From assembly GCA_003242035.1 (NCBI GenBank), contig QBMC01000015.1, positions 1 through 46,764 of the forward strand: 46,764 nucleotides of DNA, in the 5' to 3' direction. The position numbers and the translations under genes are program-made. Under the pieces are notes generated by a model, which made no database searches, was not told where the DNA came from, and saw only the letters and a program-made list of their open reading frames with translations. Of the stretch, positions 1-7,807 are shown in pieces (within the stretch, counting starts at the first letter, position 1; each line of letters opens with the position of its first letter). The stretch comes from Nodosilinea foveolarum. Lineage in GTDB: Bacteria > Cyanobacteriota > Cyanobacteriia > Phormidesmidales > Phormidesmidaceae.

Positions 1-118
1 GCGCATAAGCGATGCTCAACTTGAAATCGGGTTTTCAGTCCCTAACCTATCAAGCTATCTCTGCAAATGAAATAGCCCTGGGCCATTAGGTCTTTTTGCG
101 CTAACGCTTTTTACCTTA

Positions 119-170
119 CAAACCCCGTCTCCCTGAGATTCTTTGAACTCTCTTTGGGAGATGGGGTTTG
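119..170 (+). terminator. Long hairpin upstream of glgA
   Basis: Arms at 119-133 and 156-170 pair over 15 positions with one G-T mismatch, and an inner GAGA/TCTC stem (135-138 with 149-152) extends it. No T run follows on the plus strand, so a classical terminator is not certain. It could end a leftward or upstream transcript, or fold in the glgA leader. The rest of 1-232 shows no convincing gene. An AAGG at 221-224 is the likely glgA ribosome binding site. Confidence 0.45.
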
Positions 171-232
171 TCGCTATAAACTGAATGAGCGAGAGGCAGT
201 GATTCTCCTATGGTTTTGCAAAGGGTTTACGT

Positions 233-1654
233 ATGAAAATTTTATTTGTGGCTGCTGAAGCCGCACCGCTAGCAAAAGTGGGCGGGATGGGCGATGTGGT
301 TGGCACCTTACCCAAAGTGCTAAAAGCTATGGGCCACGACGTGCGCGTGCTGATGCCCTACTACGGCTCTATGGTCGGCAAGGTCGATTTGCCTGCCGAA
401 CCGGTGTGGTGGGGCTACTGCATGTTCAATTCGTTTGCCGTCTACGAAACCAAAATGCCGGATACCGATGTGCCGCTCTATCTCCTCGGACATCCTTGCT
501 TTGATCCTGATCGCGTCTACGGCGGCGAAGATGAAGAGTGGCGCTTTACCTTTTTTGCCAACTGCGCTGCCGAATTTGCCTGGAACCATTGGAAGCCCAA
601 CATCATTCACTGCCATGACTGGCACACCGGCATGATTCCAGTCTGGATGAAAGAAACCTCTGACATCGGCACCGTTTTTACCATTCACAATCTGGCTTAT
701 CAGGGGCCATGGCGCTGGCAGCTAGAACGCATCACTTGGTGCCCCTGGTTTATGCAGGGCCACAACACCATGGCCGCAGCGGTGCAGTATGCAGATCGGG
801 TGAACACCGTATCGCCGACCTATGCCGAGCAGATTCAAACGCCAGAGTACGGCGAGGAACTAGAAGGTCTGCTCTCGTTCATTAGCGGCAAACTCAGCGG
901 CATTGTCAACGGCATCGATCTAGACTCGTTCGATCCCGCAACCGACGCTAAAATTGAGCACAACTATACGGCCTCAGCGTTAGACAATCGAGCCAAGAAC
1001 AAAGCTGTCATTCAAAAGGAAATGGGGCTAGCCCAAACGCCTGATACGTTTCTAATTGGCCTAGTCAGCCGCCTGGTCGAGCAAAAAGGTATTGACCTGA
1101 TTTTACAAACGATGGATCGCTATTTGGCCTATTCCGACGCGCAGTTTGTAATCTTGGGAACGGGCGATCGCTTCTACGAAAATCAGCTTTGGGAACTGGC
1201 CAATCGCTATTCCGGTAGAGCTGCTTCGTACATTATGTATAGTGATGCGATCGCTCGTCGCATCTATGCCGGTTGCGACGCCTTCCTCATGCCCTCCCGC
1301 TTCGAACCCTGCGGCATCAGCCAAATGATTGCCATGCGCTACGGCTGCATCCCCATTGTGCGGCGCACCGGCGGACTTGTAGACACCGTTAGCCACAACG
1401 AACCTTCCACCCAAACCGGCACCGGCTACTGCTTCGACCGCTACGAGCCGCTAGACCTATTCACCTCCATGGTACGAGCCGCCGAAGCCTATCGCTTCAA
1501 ACCCCAGTGGGAAGCCCTACAAAAGCGAGCAATGGCCGAAAGCTTCAGTTGGGAGCAGTCGGCAGTAGAGTACATCAAGCTCTACAGCGACGTCATGGGT
1601 TTACCGGCGGAAGACCAGCTACCCGTAAAGTACGGCGGCACCGTTGAGATTTAA
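233..1654 (+). CDS. glgA: Glycogen synthase, GlgA1 type
   Basis: This enzyme transfers glucose from ADP-glucose to the non-reducing end of alpha-1,4-glucan and builds the cyanobacterial carbon store in the cytosol. The 473-residue length is normal for the GT5 family. The N terminus carries the ADP-glucose-binding KVGG motif at residues 15-18, and HCHDWHTG lies in the N-terminal Rossmann half. The C-terminal half has the SRFEPCG segment and the [10 protein letters not shown] loop typical of GT5 enzymes. The whole chain closely resembles GlgA1 of Synechocystis rather than GlgA2, judged from memory. The ATG follows AAGG at 221-224 with normal spacing. The gene appears monocistronic, ended by the terminator at 1683-1716. 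Confidence 0.96.
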   Translation: MKILFVAAEAAPLAKVGGMGDVVGTLPKVLKAMGHDVRVLMPYYGSMVGKVDLPAEPVWWGYCMFNSFAVYETKMPDTDVPLYLLGHPCFDPDRVYGGEDEEWRFTFFANCAAEFAWNHWKPNIIHCHDWHTGMIPVWMKETSDIGTVFTIHNLAYQGPWRWQLERITWCPWFMQGHNTMAAAVQYADRVNTVSPTYAEQIQTPEYGEELEGLLSFISGKLSGIVNGIDLDSFDPATDAKIEHNYTASALDNRAKNKAVIQKEMGLAQTPDTFLIGLVSRLVEQKGIDLILQTMDRYLAYSDAQFVILGTGDRFYENQLWELANRYSGRAASYIMYSDAIARRIYAGCDAFLMPSRFEPCGISQMIAMRYGCIPIVRRTGGLVDTVSHNEPSTQTGTGYCFDRYEPLDLFTSMVRAAEAYRFKPQWEALQKRAMAESFSWEQSAVEYIKLYSDVMGLPAEDQLPVKYGGTVEI

Positions 1655-1682
1655 TAGGTTGAGACCCAGTTATAACCCACAG

Positions 1683-1716
1683 AAAAAGCCTCACTCTACA
1701 AAGAGCGAGGCTTTTT
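1683..1716. terminator. Bidirectional terminator between glgA and tRNA-Asp
   Basis: AAAAAGCCTCACTCT at 1683-1697 pairs with AGAGCGAGGCTTTTT at 1702-1716 across an ACAA loop, leaving one A-C mismatch on the plus strand that becomes a G-T wobble on the minus strand. T runs sit at both ends, so it can stop glgA (plus) and the tRNA transcript (minus). Confidence 0.9.
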
Positions 1717-1737
1717 CAATAGAAGTCGAAAACTCAA

Positions 1738-1811
1738 CGGGCCCGACGAGATTCGAACTCGCAACTTCCGCCGTGACAGGGCGGTGCTCTAACCAATTGA
1801 ACTACGGGCCC
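1738..1811 (-). tRNA. tRNA-Asp (GTC)
   Basis: Read on the minus strand, the 74 nt fold as a cloverleaf. The acceptor stem is GGGCCCG with CGGGCCC, the D arm is GTTC...GAGC, the anticodon stem is CCGCC/GGCGG with loop CTGTCAC (anticodon GTC), and the T arm is GCGAG-TTCGAAT-CTCGT. The discriminator base is G, as expected for tRNA-Asp. CCA is not encoded. Confidence 0.97.
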
Positions 1812-2044
1812 TCGCTTGGATGGAACGCAACCGCTCCCCTCACAAGGCGATCTCTATTGTGCGGAGTCGAGGCCGCTTTGTCAAACAAAAAGCCGAACAA
1901 AATTTCATAAGAAACATCTATAGCGATTTTGTCGCCAATAACAAAAATTTCGACCCGACAGCGCAGGACTTTATTGGTGCGGCTCTATTGGCACTAGGTA
2001 TCATTAACGCTACTATTAAAAGCATTGTTATTACTTTGTCAAAA

Positions 2045-2254
2045 ATGTCTAAAAAACTAAGAGCAACAGAGCTATTTCTATCGCTAGGGCTAGCCGCAAC
2101 GCTTGTAACCGGCTGCGGCGCACCCGAAGAAGGCGGGGAAGCCGTTGAGGGAGATACTGACGTAGAAGTCGTTGAACCAGAAGCCGTTGAACCAGAAGTC
2201 GAGGGCGGTGAAGGCGGTGAAGGTGGCGAAGGCGGTGAAGGTGGCGAAGGCTAA
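2045..2254 (+). CDS. Small Gly-Glu repeat lipoprotein
   Basis: This is a 69-residue predicted lipoprotein of unknown function. A lysine-containing N terminus and a hydrophobic stretch (about residues 10-22) lead to the lipobox VTGC, with the lipidated cysteine at residue 24. The mature part has no basic or hydrophobic content. It holds two VEPEA/VEPEV copies and then five GGE triplets, so it is a strongly acidic, probably unstructured tail on a membrane anchor. The open frame extends upstream to 1820, but the ATG at 2045 is chosen because it opens the signal peptide. No clear Shine-Dalgarno site is visible. A strong hairpin (2305-2345) follows. I do not recognise a named family. Confidence 0.72.
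   Translation: MSKKLRATELFLSLGLAATLVTGCGAPEEGGEAVEGDTDVEVVEPEAVEPEVEGGEGGEGGEGGEGGEG
2204..2248 (+). repeat. Five 9-nt tandem repeats coding Gly-Gly-Glu
   Basis: Five consecutive units of the type GGCGGTGAA / GGTGGCGAA encode GGE five times in the lipoprotein tail. Synonymous changes alternate between units, suggesting selection on the peptide or duplication of an 18-nt pair. Copy number may vary between strains. Confidence 0.85.
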
Positions 2255-2304
2255 GCATAGGTAGTTTACGTATCGTCAGCTATCTGGTGACAGCTTTTAG
2301 TCGT

Positions 2305-2345
2305 ACAAAGCGGGAGCGATTCTATACGAATTACTCCCGCTTTGT
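2305..2345 (+). terminator. Hairpin after the lipoprotein gene
   Basis: ACAAAGCGGGAG (2305-2316) and CTCCCGCTTTGT (2334-2345) form a perfect 12-bp stem. An inner ATTC/GAAT pairing shortens the loop. The following sequence (TGGTTTG) has only a weak T run, so this is a probable rather than certain terminator of the lipoprotein transcript. Confidence 0.65.
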
Positions 2346-2452
2346 TGGTTTGCGCGTGTTTTGTAACTAGTCCTATTTACTCGAGAGCTAAGGATGTTGT
2401 GAGATAATTGAGTCAGTCAGTGAGATCTTCGATGCGATTCTGATGGGTTTTT

Positions 2453-2608
2453 CTAATTTGTAGAGTCGCCTATCTTTTCGCTTTTCCGATTTGCACGTTC
2501 TCGTAGATAGGCACGGAAGACGCCAATAGGCAGGACTATCGCTACCCCAAGGATGTTTAACGAAAAGAACTGCTCGTAACCTAGCTCTGCTATCTGGCGA
2601 TTGAACAT
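2453..2608 (-). CDS. Possible 51-residue single-span membrane protein
   Basis: This short frame starts at ATG 2608 and ends at TAG 2453-2455. The product has an N-terminal polar part, one hydrophobic stretch (about residues 14-35, containing SLNILGVAIVLPIGV) and a very basic tail (RAYLRERANRKSEK). By the positive-inside rule that tail would stay in the cytoplasm. A purine-rich AGGTGG lies just before the ATG. A longer frame on the same strand (2388-2630) overlaps it but gives an unprotein-like sequence. I do not recognise the family, and the call rests on composition only. Confidence 0.42.
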   Translation of the reverse strand: MFNRQIAELGYEQFFSLNILGVAIVLPIGVFRAYLRERANRKSEKIGDSTN

Positions 2609-2661
2609 ATCCACCTGCCCCAACCTCCATCAGAATTGTCGTCTACCCTAGTATGCCGACT

Positions 2662-3069
2662 CTAATTGTTCTCTTGACGTTCAGCACTTGCCGGTTTGCC
2701 AAAGAGCGTACGGCCTCGGCTGACTTGCCAATTGCTAAAGCAAGTCACTAGGCACCATATCGCCACCACATTGAGCGTCTCCTTATTGACCTCTCTGAGC
2801 GAGGTGGTAGGAGCCATAAATAGTTGAGCAGCGGCGACGAAAACTGAAAGACCTATAGATGTAGCCAGGGAGAAAGCAGTAAACCCAGCTATCTTCTTTT
2901 TTTCTGTCCACTGTTTGTTTTTCTGATAATCAAAACCGACGTGAAATAATGCAACAATTGCCCCACCTATTAGGCCAACGACAGTCGCAAATGCGATCGC
3001 TGGCTTAATGGGCGTCAACACAACTGCTTGAATACTTGATAAGTCGAAGTCCATGCGATCGCTCTTCAT
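2662..3069 (-). CDS. Unrecognised three-span membrane protein
   Basis: The 135-residue product has three hydrophobic segments, at about residues 23-43, 60-84 and 99-113. A basic loop (KNKQWTEKKK) sits between the first two and a charged tail ends the chain. No catalytic motif is visible. The start could be ATG 3069 or ATG 3054, and neither has a strong ribosome binding site. It lies downstream of pyk on the same strand with a gap of about 160 nt, so it may be read with pyk or alone. I do not recognise the family. Confidence 0.6.
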   Translation of the reverse strand: MKSDRMDFDLSSIQAVVLTPIKPAIAFATVVGLIGGAIVALFHVGFDYQKNKQWTEKKKIAGFTAFSLATSIGLSVFVAAAQLFMAPTTSLREVNKETLNVVAIWCLVTCFSNWQVSRGRTLFGKPASAERQENN

Positions 3070-3228
3070 CTGCCAGCTAGCGTAGCGATAAACCTATCTG
3101 GGTTGGGTATCCAGCAGCCAAGCTGTAGAACTGTCACAGAGATCTAAATCGTCATCGCTGTCAGAATCTATATGAATAACCACTAGATAACGCATCTTTT
3201 AGCCTTTGGGCATCTGAGCGGAAAAGCC

Positions 3229-5013
3229 CTAAACCAAAGCCATCTGCTTACTCTTGTCAAACGAACCAGAGCGCACAATTCCCTTACTCACATCAAGCGT
3301 CACCAGCGTCCCATTACGAATAATCTCAGTCGCTTTTTCCACGCCCACAATCACCGGAATGCCCAACCGCAGACCCAGCACAGCGGCGTGGCTCGCCATA
3401 CTGTCATCTTCGGTAATAATGCCGCCCGCCCGCCGAATCGTATCTACGTAGTCGGCGCTGGTGCGCGTAACTACCAAAATCTCGCCAGCGTTAAAGTCCT
3501 TTACCGCCGCCGTATCGTGCGCTACTCTAGCTCGACCACTCACTGCACCTTCGCCAATCCCGCGTCCATAACCTAGTACCGCAGTCACTACTTCTACTTT
3601 GATAAAGTCTGTAGAGCCAGCTACGCCCTGAACGGTGCCCGCCGTCATCACGACCAAGTCGCCGTCACGCAGCAAAGACTTCTCTTGGGCCACATTGGTC
3701 GCCGCCTGAAACGTTTCCTCCGGAGAACTAGAGTCCATCACCAGCAGCGGCGTCACGCCCCAAACGAGCTGAAGCTGCCGCGACACGTCCACCAGCGGCG
3801 TGATCGCCAGAATCGGAGCCTTGGGCCGAAACTTCGATACATTGCGGGCGGTGGCCCCTGTACGCGTGAGCGTCATAATGGCGGAGGCTCGAAGCTGAGA
3901 GGAAATTTGCCCCACTGCCTGACTAATGGCGTTGGGAATAGTATGGCTTTTGCTGAACTCTTCGGTCACTCGCTTAAGCTGCTCTTTCTCAGTTCGCAGC
4001 GCAATTCTATCCATCGTCGCCACGGCCTCTACCGGAAACTGACCGACTGCCGTTTCGTTAGAGAGCATTACCGCGTCGGTGCCATCAAAGATCGCGTTGG
4101 CCACATCTGAGACTTCTGCTCGAGTCGGTCTCGGGCTATCCACCATGCTGTCTAGCATCTGCGTAGCCGTAATCACCGGAATGCCCAGCCGGTTAGCGGT
4201 GGCAATCAGCCGTTTCTGTAAGACCGGGACATCTTCTGCGGGTAGCTCCACCCCCAGGTCTCCCCGCGCCACCATGACGCCGTCCGACAGCGATAGAATG
4301 GCGTCCATTTGCTCGATGGCTTCGTGCTTTTCAATTTTGACGATAACGGGCACACGCCGCTTGCTGTTGTTCTGAATGATTTCTTTAATCTCCAAAACAT
4401 CCTGCGGATTGCGCACAAAGCTGAGGGCGACCCAGTCTACGCCCTGATCCAAGCCAAATAGAAGATCTTTTTTATCCTTTTCTGTCAAAGCCTTAATCGA
4501 CAAATAGACGCCAGGGAAGTTCACGCCTTTGCTGTTGGAGAGCTTGCCGCCTACCACCACCTCGCATTCCAGGTTTCGCTGCTCTATCTGCTTGCCGACT
4601 ACTTTCATTTCCACCTTGCCATCGTCGAGCAGAATAACCGCCCCCATAGGCACTTCCTCTACTAGCGGCTCGTAAGTGACAGAGCTTTCTGTCTGTGTGC
4701 CTGGAACGGGACGACTGGTGAGAATGAATTTGTCGCCATTTTTGAGATGAATAAAGCCGTCTGTGAATTTGCCGAGTCTAATTTTTGGCCCTTGCAAATC
4801 CTGCAAAATGCCGACATGTTGGTTAAGCTCAAAGGAGAGTTGACGGATGAGCTTGATATTTTTCTTATGACTCTCTATTTCGCCATGCGAAAAATTGAGC
4901 CGCAAAGTAGTAGCGCCTGCTTCTATTAACGCTCTTAGCGTATCGGGGTCTTGGGTAGCAGGGCCAATGGTCGCAACAATTTTGGTTCGACGCAGAGCAG
5001 GACGCGATTGCAT
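3229..5013 (-). CDS. pyk: Pyruvate kinase with C-terminal mobile domain
   Basis: Pyruvate kinase converts phosphoenolpyruvate and ADP to pyruvate and ATP, the last step of glycolysis. The chain opens with RRTKIVATIGPAT and LRLNFSHG. It then carries the active-site signature VKIEKHEA, the MVARGDLGVELP loop and ITATQMLDSM. The last 110 or so residues form a PEP-utiliser swivelling domain with SMASHAAVLG, the long form usual in cyanobacteria (about 590 residues). I chose ATG 5013, which gives 594 residues and places the conserved KIVATIGP segment at residue 11. The frame is open to 5088, but the extra 25 residues look unlike the family. The gene diverges from crtR, with about 185 nt between starts. 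Confidence 0.95.
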   Translation of the reverse strand: MQSRPALRRTKIVATIGPATQDPDTLRALIEAGATTLRLNFSHGEIESHKKNIKLIRQLSFELNQHVGILQDLQGPKIRLGKFTDGFIHLKNGDKFILTSRPVPGTQTESSVTYEPLVEEVPMGAVILLDDGKVEMKVVGKQIEQRNLECEVVVGGKLSNSKGVNFPGVYLSIKALTEKDKKDLLFGLDQGVDWVALSFVRNPQDVLEIKEIIQNNSKRRVPVIVKIEKHEAIEQMDAILSLSDGVMVARGDLGVELPAEDVPVLQKRLIATANRLGIPVITATQMLDSMVDSPRPTRAEVSDVANAIFDGTDAVMLSNETAVGQFPVEAVATMDRIALRTEKEQLKRVTEEFSKSHTIPNAISQAVGQISSQLRASAIMTLTRTGATARNVSKFRPKAPILAITPLVDVSRQLQLVWGVTPLLVMDSSSPEETFQAATNVAQEKSLLRDGDLVVMTAGTVQGVAGSTDFIKVEVVTAVLGYGRGIGEGAVSGRARVAHDTAAVKDFNAGEILVVTRTSADYVDTIRRAGGIITEDDSMASHAAVLGLRLGIPVIVGVEKATEIIRNGTLVTLDVSKGIVRSGSFDKSKQMALV

Positions 5014-5197
5014 ACGCTTATCAGTTGAAAATATAAGAACAAAGATCTGCTCAAACGATACCATTGTCAGGCTCTGTCTATTCGACAACCGACGCCTTGG
5101 GGATGCCTAGAACCAGCCTTAATTGGTGTCACAAAACTTTATTATTCATCTGGGGTAGCGTATACTACCGAAGAACACAGTGTGAAGGAGCAAATGT

Positions 5198-6112
5198 ATG
5201 GTGTCGGCGGCAGTAAAGCCTCTGGCAGTTACTCGGAGAGTCCCTAAACGGCTGTTAGATGCCGATGGTGGTGTAAGCCCTGATTTACTCATCTTTTTTG
5301 GGGCGGTTTCTTTAGTAGCTGTTTCGACGGCTGGATATTTTGTCTGGGATTTTTCGCACTGGTTCTGTTTTGCCCTAAATACCTTGGCATTGCATTTAGT
5401 CGGGACGGTTATTCACGATGCGTCTCATAATTCGGCCCACAAGAACAAGATTATTAATGCAGCGCTGGGTCACGGTAGCGCTCTGATGTTAGGTTTTACG
5501 TTTCCGGTGTTTACGCGGGTGCATTTGCAGCACCACGCCAACGTAAACGACCCCGAAAACGATCCAGACCACTTTGTTTCGACGGGTGGCCCGCTGTGGC
5601 TAATCGCCGCTCGGTTCTTTTATCACGAGATTTATTTCTTTCAGCGCCGCCTATGGAGGAAGTACGAGCTGCTGGAGTGGGTTTTAAGCCGTCTAACAGT
5701 GGCTGGGTTTGTCTATGCCGCTTACCACTATGGCTTTATTGGCTACCTATTTAACTACTGGTTTTCTCCGGCCCTTGTCGTAGGTTTGGCGCTAGGTCTG
5801 TTTTTCGACTATTTGCCTCATCGACCTTTCAAATCAACTAATCGCTGGCAAAATGCGCGGGTTTATCCGAGTAAGGTACTCAATTACTTAATCTTGGGTC
5901 AGAACTATCATTTGGTTCATCATCTGTGGCCTTCGGTTCCCTGGTACAAGTACAAGCCGACTTACGAGATTATGAAGCCACTGCTAGATGAGAAAGATTC
6001 TCCTCAGTCTTTAGGTTTGTTTAAGACTAAGGATTTTCTCCACTTTGTTTACGATTTGTTTATTGGCATTCGCTTTCATGCTAAGCCGGAGAAAGCCAAC
6101 AAAAAAGCATAG
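5198..6112 (+). CDS. crtR: Beta-carotene hydroxylase CrtR
   Basis: CrtR is a membrane di-iron hydroxylase that adds hydroxyl groups to carotenoid beta-rings, giving zeaxanthin and myxoxanthophyll precursors. The 304-residue chain has the three histidine boxes of the fatty-acid-desaturase fold: HDASHNSAH, HLQHH and HLVHHLWP. Hydrophobic spans lie around residues 30-70 and 165-205. The start ATG follows GAAGGAG (5184-5190) with ideal spacing, and a TATACT at 5161-5166 may be a -10 box. The gene ends in a strong terminator. It converges on the genes for two OCP halves, whose ligand is a ketocarotenoid, so the neighbourhood concerns carotenoids. Confusion with a plain acyl-lipid desaturase is unlikely given the NYHLVHHLWPSVPWYKY segment. 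Confidence 0.92.
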   Translation: MVSAAVKPLAVTRRVPKRLLDADGGVSPDLLIFFGAVSLVAVSTAGYFVWDFSHWFCFALNTLALHLVGTVIHDASHNSAHKNKIINAALGHGSALMLGFTFPVFTRVHLQHHANVNDPENDPDHFVSTGGPLWLIAARFFYHEIYFFQRRLWRKYELLEWVLSRLTVAGFVYAAYHYGFIGYLFNYWFSPALVVGLALGLFFDYLPHRPFKSTNRWQNARVYPSKVLNYLILGQNYHLVHHLWPSVPWYKYKPTYEIMKPLLDEKDSPQSLGLFKTKDFLHFVYDLFIGIRFHAKPEKANKKA

Positions 6113-6128
6113 GTAAACATAGATCTGC

Positions 6129-6171
6129 AATAGGGCCTAGCTGCGAAATGAAGCAGCTAGGCCCTATTTTT
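6129..6171 (+). terminator. Rho-independent terminator of crtR
   Basis: AATAGGGCCTAGCTGC (6129-6144) pairs perfectly with GCAGCTAGGCCCTATT (6153-6168) across GAAATGAA, and TTTTT runs from 6167 to 6171. The AA before the stem gives partial two-way character for the convergent gene at 6208-6678. Confidence 0.92.
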
Positions 6172-6207
6172 ATGAGTCTGCTAATGGGTGTTATTAGTTG
6201 GAAGCTA

Positions 6208-6678
6208 TCAATCTCCAGCCGATTTTAGCCCTAGCAGTTCTGCGGGCGAGGCGAGTAGTTTGATCCGAACGCGCTCAATTTGGCTGGGTTTTGAGGTTCC
6301 GTCGCTGGTTGCCATGATAAAGAACCAGGCGACATTGACTTTGAAAACGACGGCGTTGACTTTGCCGGTGACGATGATTTGGGGGCGATCGCCAGACAAC
6401 TCCTTTGAAGTATCGCCCCCATCATTTTTTACATCCCACCGCTCAGGAAAAGCCGTAATATTGCCAGCCTCCTTCTCCAAATAGGCCAGAATCGCCTGCT
6501 TGCCAACAATCGGTGACTCAAACGGGGGAACTAGCTCGCCCTCTTCACTAAATAGGGCGGCAGTTTGCTCAAACTGATTCTGATTAAAGCTGCGGAAATA
6601 TTCCTCGGTGATGAGACGGTCTGCGGCTTCTATAGCAACGGTCTTCACATCTGTGGACGACTGATTAGTAGCGTTCAT
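6208..6678 (-). CDS. OCP C-terminal-domain homologue (CTDH)
   Basis: The 156-residue product matches the NTF2-like C-terminal half of orange carotenoid protein, judged by remembered alignment. CTDHs bind ketocarotenoids as homodimers and pass them to helical carotenoid proteins. With OCP numbering, the carotenoid-contacting Tyr201 corresponds to Tyr27 and Trp288 to Trp118, while Trp277 is lost in a short deletion before VNVAW. Glu244, the salt-bridge partner of Arg155 in OCP, corresponds to Glu70. PPFESPIVGK and LLASPAELLGL are diagnostic stretches. There is no cysteine, so the disulfide or redox control described for some CTDHs seems absent. It lies 77 nt downstream of the OCP N-terminal homologue on the same strand, probably one transcript. 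The start at 6678 has no clear ribosome binding site. Confidence 0.87.
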   Translation of the reverse strand: MNATNQSSTDVKTVAIEAADRLITEEYFRSFNQNQFEQTAALFSEEGELVPPFESPIVGKQAILAYLEKEAGNITAFPERWDVKNDGGDTSKELSGDRPQIIVTGKVNAVVFKVNVAWFFIMATSDGTSKPSQIERVRIKLLASPAELLGLKSAGD

Positions 6679-6755
6679 ATTCGTTGCAGTTGGATAGATC
6701 TGAAAACTCTACCTCAGCTACTCATTTGAGCACTGGGGTAGAGCTTTAGCGATGA

Positions 6756-7241
6756 CTATTGAGCGCCCATGTCAATAACGGACTGACGCAGCAGCGTAAT
6801 TTGCTGGTTGTAGTCTAGCTGGGTGATTTTGGTGAGTAGCTGCGAGGCGTCTCCTGGTAGCTCGTAGTCGTCAGGCACCTGAACGATGTCGCCTGCATCC
6901 ATCCCTTCGGAGAGGTGATACCAGAAGTACAGCTTGTTGTTGACGTCGAAGCTGCTGTAGATTTTGGTGTTGTCCGTTGAGGTCTGATTGACCAAATCTC
7001 TCATAAAGTCGAGCTGGGCCGAGCTGTCCATGCCTTTGACATCTTCGTACAGTCTTTCTGTAAATTGTGGCTCGGCAGCGCCGGGGGCAGCGGGTGTGAT
7101 AGAGCCACCCATTTTTTTGTAGATCTCCCAAAGCAGGCCAAGCTTGTCGTCGGTGCTGAGCGCTTTAAAAGCGGATATCTCGTTAGTAATATCTTCAGGG
7201 CTGAATTCTTCGGGGCTGGAGGCTTGTGGTGTCTTAACCAT
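6756..7241 (-). CDS. Helical carotenoid protein (OCP N-terminal homologue)
   Basis: The 161-residue product matches the all-helical, carotenoid-binding N-terminal domain of OCP. Such stand-alone proteins (HCPs) quench singlet oxygen, and some quench phycobilisomes. Key OCP residues are kept: Trp41 corresponds to Trp38, Tyr44 to Tyr41, Trp110 to Trp107 and Arg155 to Arg152. The ITPAAPGAA loop and the LLRQSVIDMG end match OCP. The chain stops where the OCP interdomain linker would begin. AAGGAAA precedes the ATG with good spacing. The CTDH gene follows after 77 nt, so the two halves of OCP are separate genes in one unit. The CTDH-adjacent HCP of Nostoc is called HCP4, but I cannot assign the clade here. 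Confidence 0.9.
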   Translation of the reverse strand: MVKTPQASSPEEFSPEDITNEISAFKALSTDDKLGLLWEIYKKMGGSITPAAPGAAEPQFTERLYEDVKGMDSSAQLDFMRDLVNQTSTDNTKIYSSFDVNNKLYFWYHLSEGMDAGDIVQVPDDYELPGDASQLLTKITQLDYNQQITLLRQSVIDMGAQ

Positions 7242-7378
7242 TTGAACGTTTCCTTACGTGGTTCGCTATTAAGCGTAATCGTCACGCAGGTAAGTTTTTA
7301 ATCCTCTGAGGGAAGAGGTTCTAGGCAATTGGTCTCTTTCGAAGGGGACAAGGCGAGGGAGTGGCGATCGCAAATATA

Positions 7379-7771
7379 TCAGTCAGAGGTGAGGCATAAA
7401 TCGGGCCGCAGTCTCTGAGCGCCTCGTAGATAGACGTGGCCGACTTCCGATTGGTGAACGGGTAGGTAGGTATACAGCATGAGGCGAATGCAGCGAGGCA
7501 GACTGCCTTCTACGTGCATTTGCTGAACGTCTAGTAGGGGGACGCAATCCCATTTGGGGCGTTTGCGGGCGATCGCTGCTGGGAACACAGCATCCAAATC
7601 TCGCGTGACTGAAAACGTCGCACTCACAATCCGCGTTGGGTCGATTTGATTGTGTGCTTCAATCGCATTCAACATTTCGCTGACGGCCTGGGCGATCGCC
7701 TCAGCCGAATTTTCCTCAACGGTGGTTGCTCCTCGAATGGCTCTCAATTGCCAATCCGTTTGCCCGTCCAC
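7379..7771 (-). CDS. aroH: Chorismate mutase, AroH type
   Basis: AroH rearranges chorismate to prephenate on the way to phenylalanine and tyrosine, acting as a cytosolic trimer. At 130 residues, the chain aligns without gaps with Bacillus subtilis AroH. Arg7, Arg63, Arg90 and Tyr108 correspond to Arg13, Arg69, Arg96 and Tyr114. Two active-site positions differ: Cys75 is Asp81 and Glu78 is Gln84. I believe other cyanobacterial AroH proteins share this, but could not check. The start is GTG 7771, behind GGGAAAGAG. It lies 36 nt after sppA on the same strand, so the two are likely cotranscribed. The next gene on this strand (HCP) starts 137 nt further down. Confidence 0.93.
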   Translation of the reverse strand: MDGQTDWQLRAIRGATTVEENSAEAIAQAVSEMLNAIEAHNQIDPTRIVSATFSVTRDLDAVFPAAIARKRPKWDCVPLLDVQQMHVEGSLPRCIRLMLYTYLPVHQSEVGHVYLRGAQRLRPDLCLTSD

Positions 7772-7807
7772 AGCGCTCTTTCCCTTTGCTACGTCACGCC
7801 TGTTTAT

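Noticed and set aside
1644-1910. An 88-residue plus-strand frame covering the tRNA-Asp region
   Set aside because: It contains TRFELATSAVTGRCSNQLNYGP-like sequence, the familiar false protein read antisense through a tRNA gene. It has no homologous meaning.
2388-2630. An 80-residue minus-strand frame
   Set aside because: Composition is not protein-like. The overlapping 51-residue frame on the same strand has a clean membrane span and is preferred.
5014-5088. A 25-residue N-terminal extension of pyruvate kinase
   Set aside because: Relatives start just before the KIVATIGP segment. The extra part has no family resemblance, so ATG 5013 was used.
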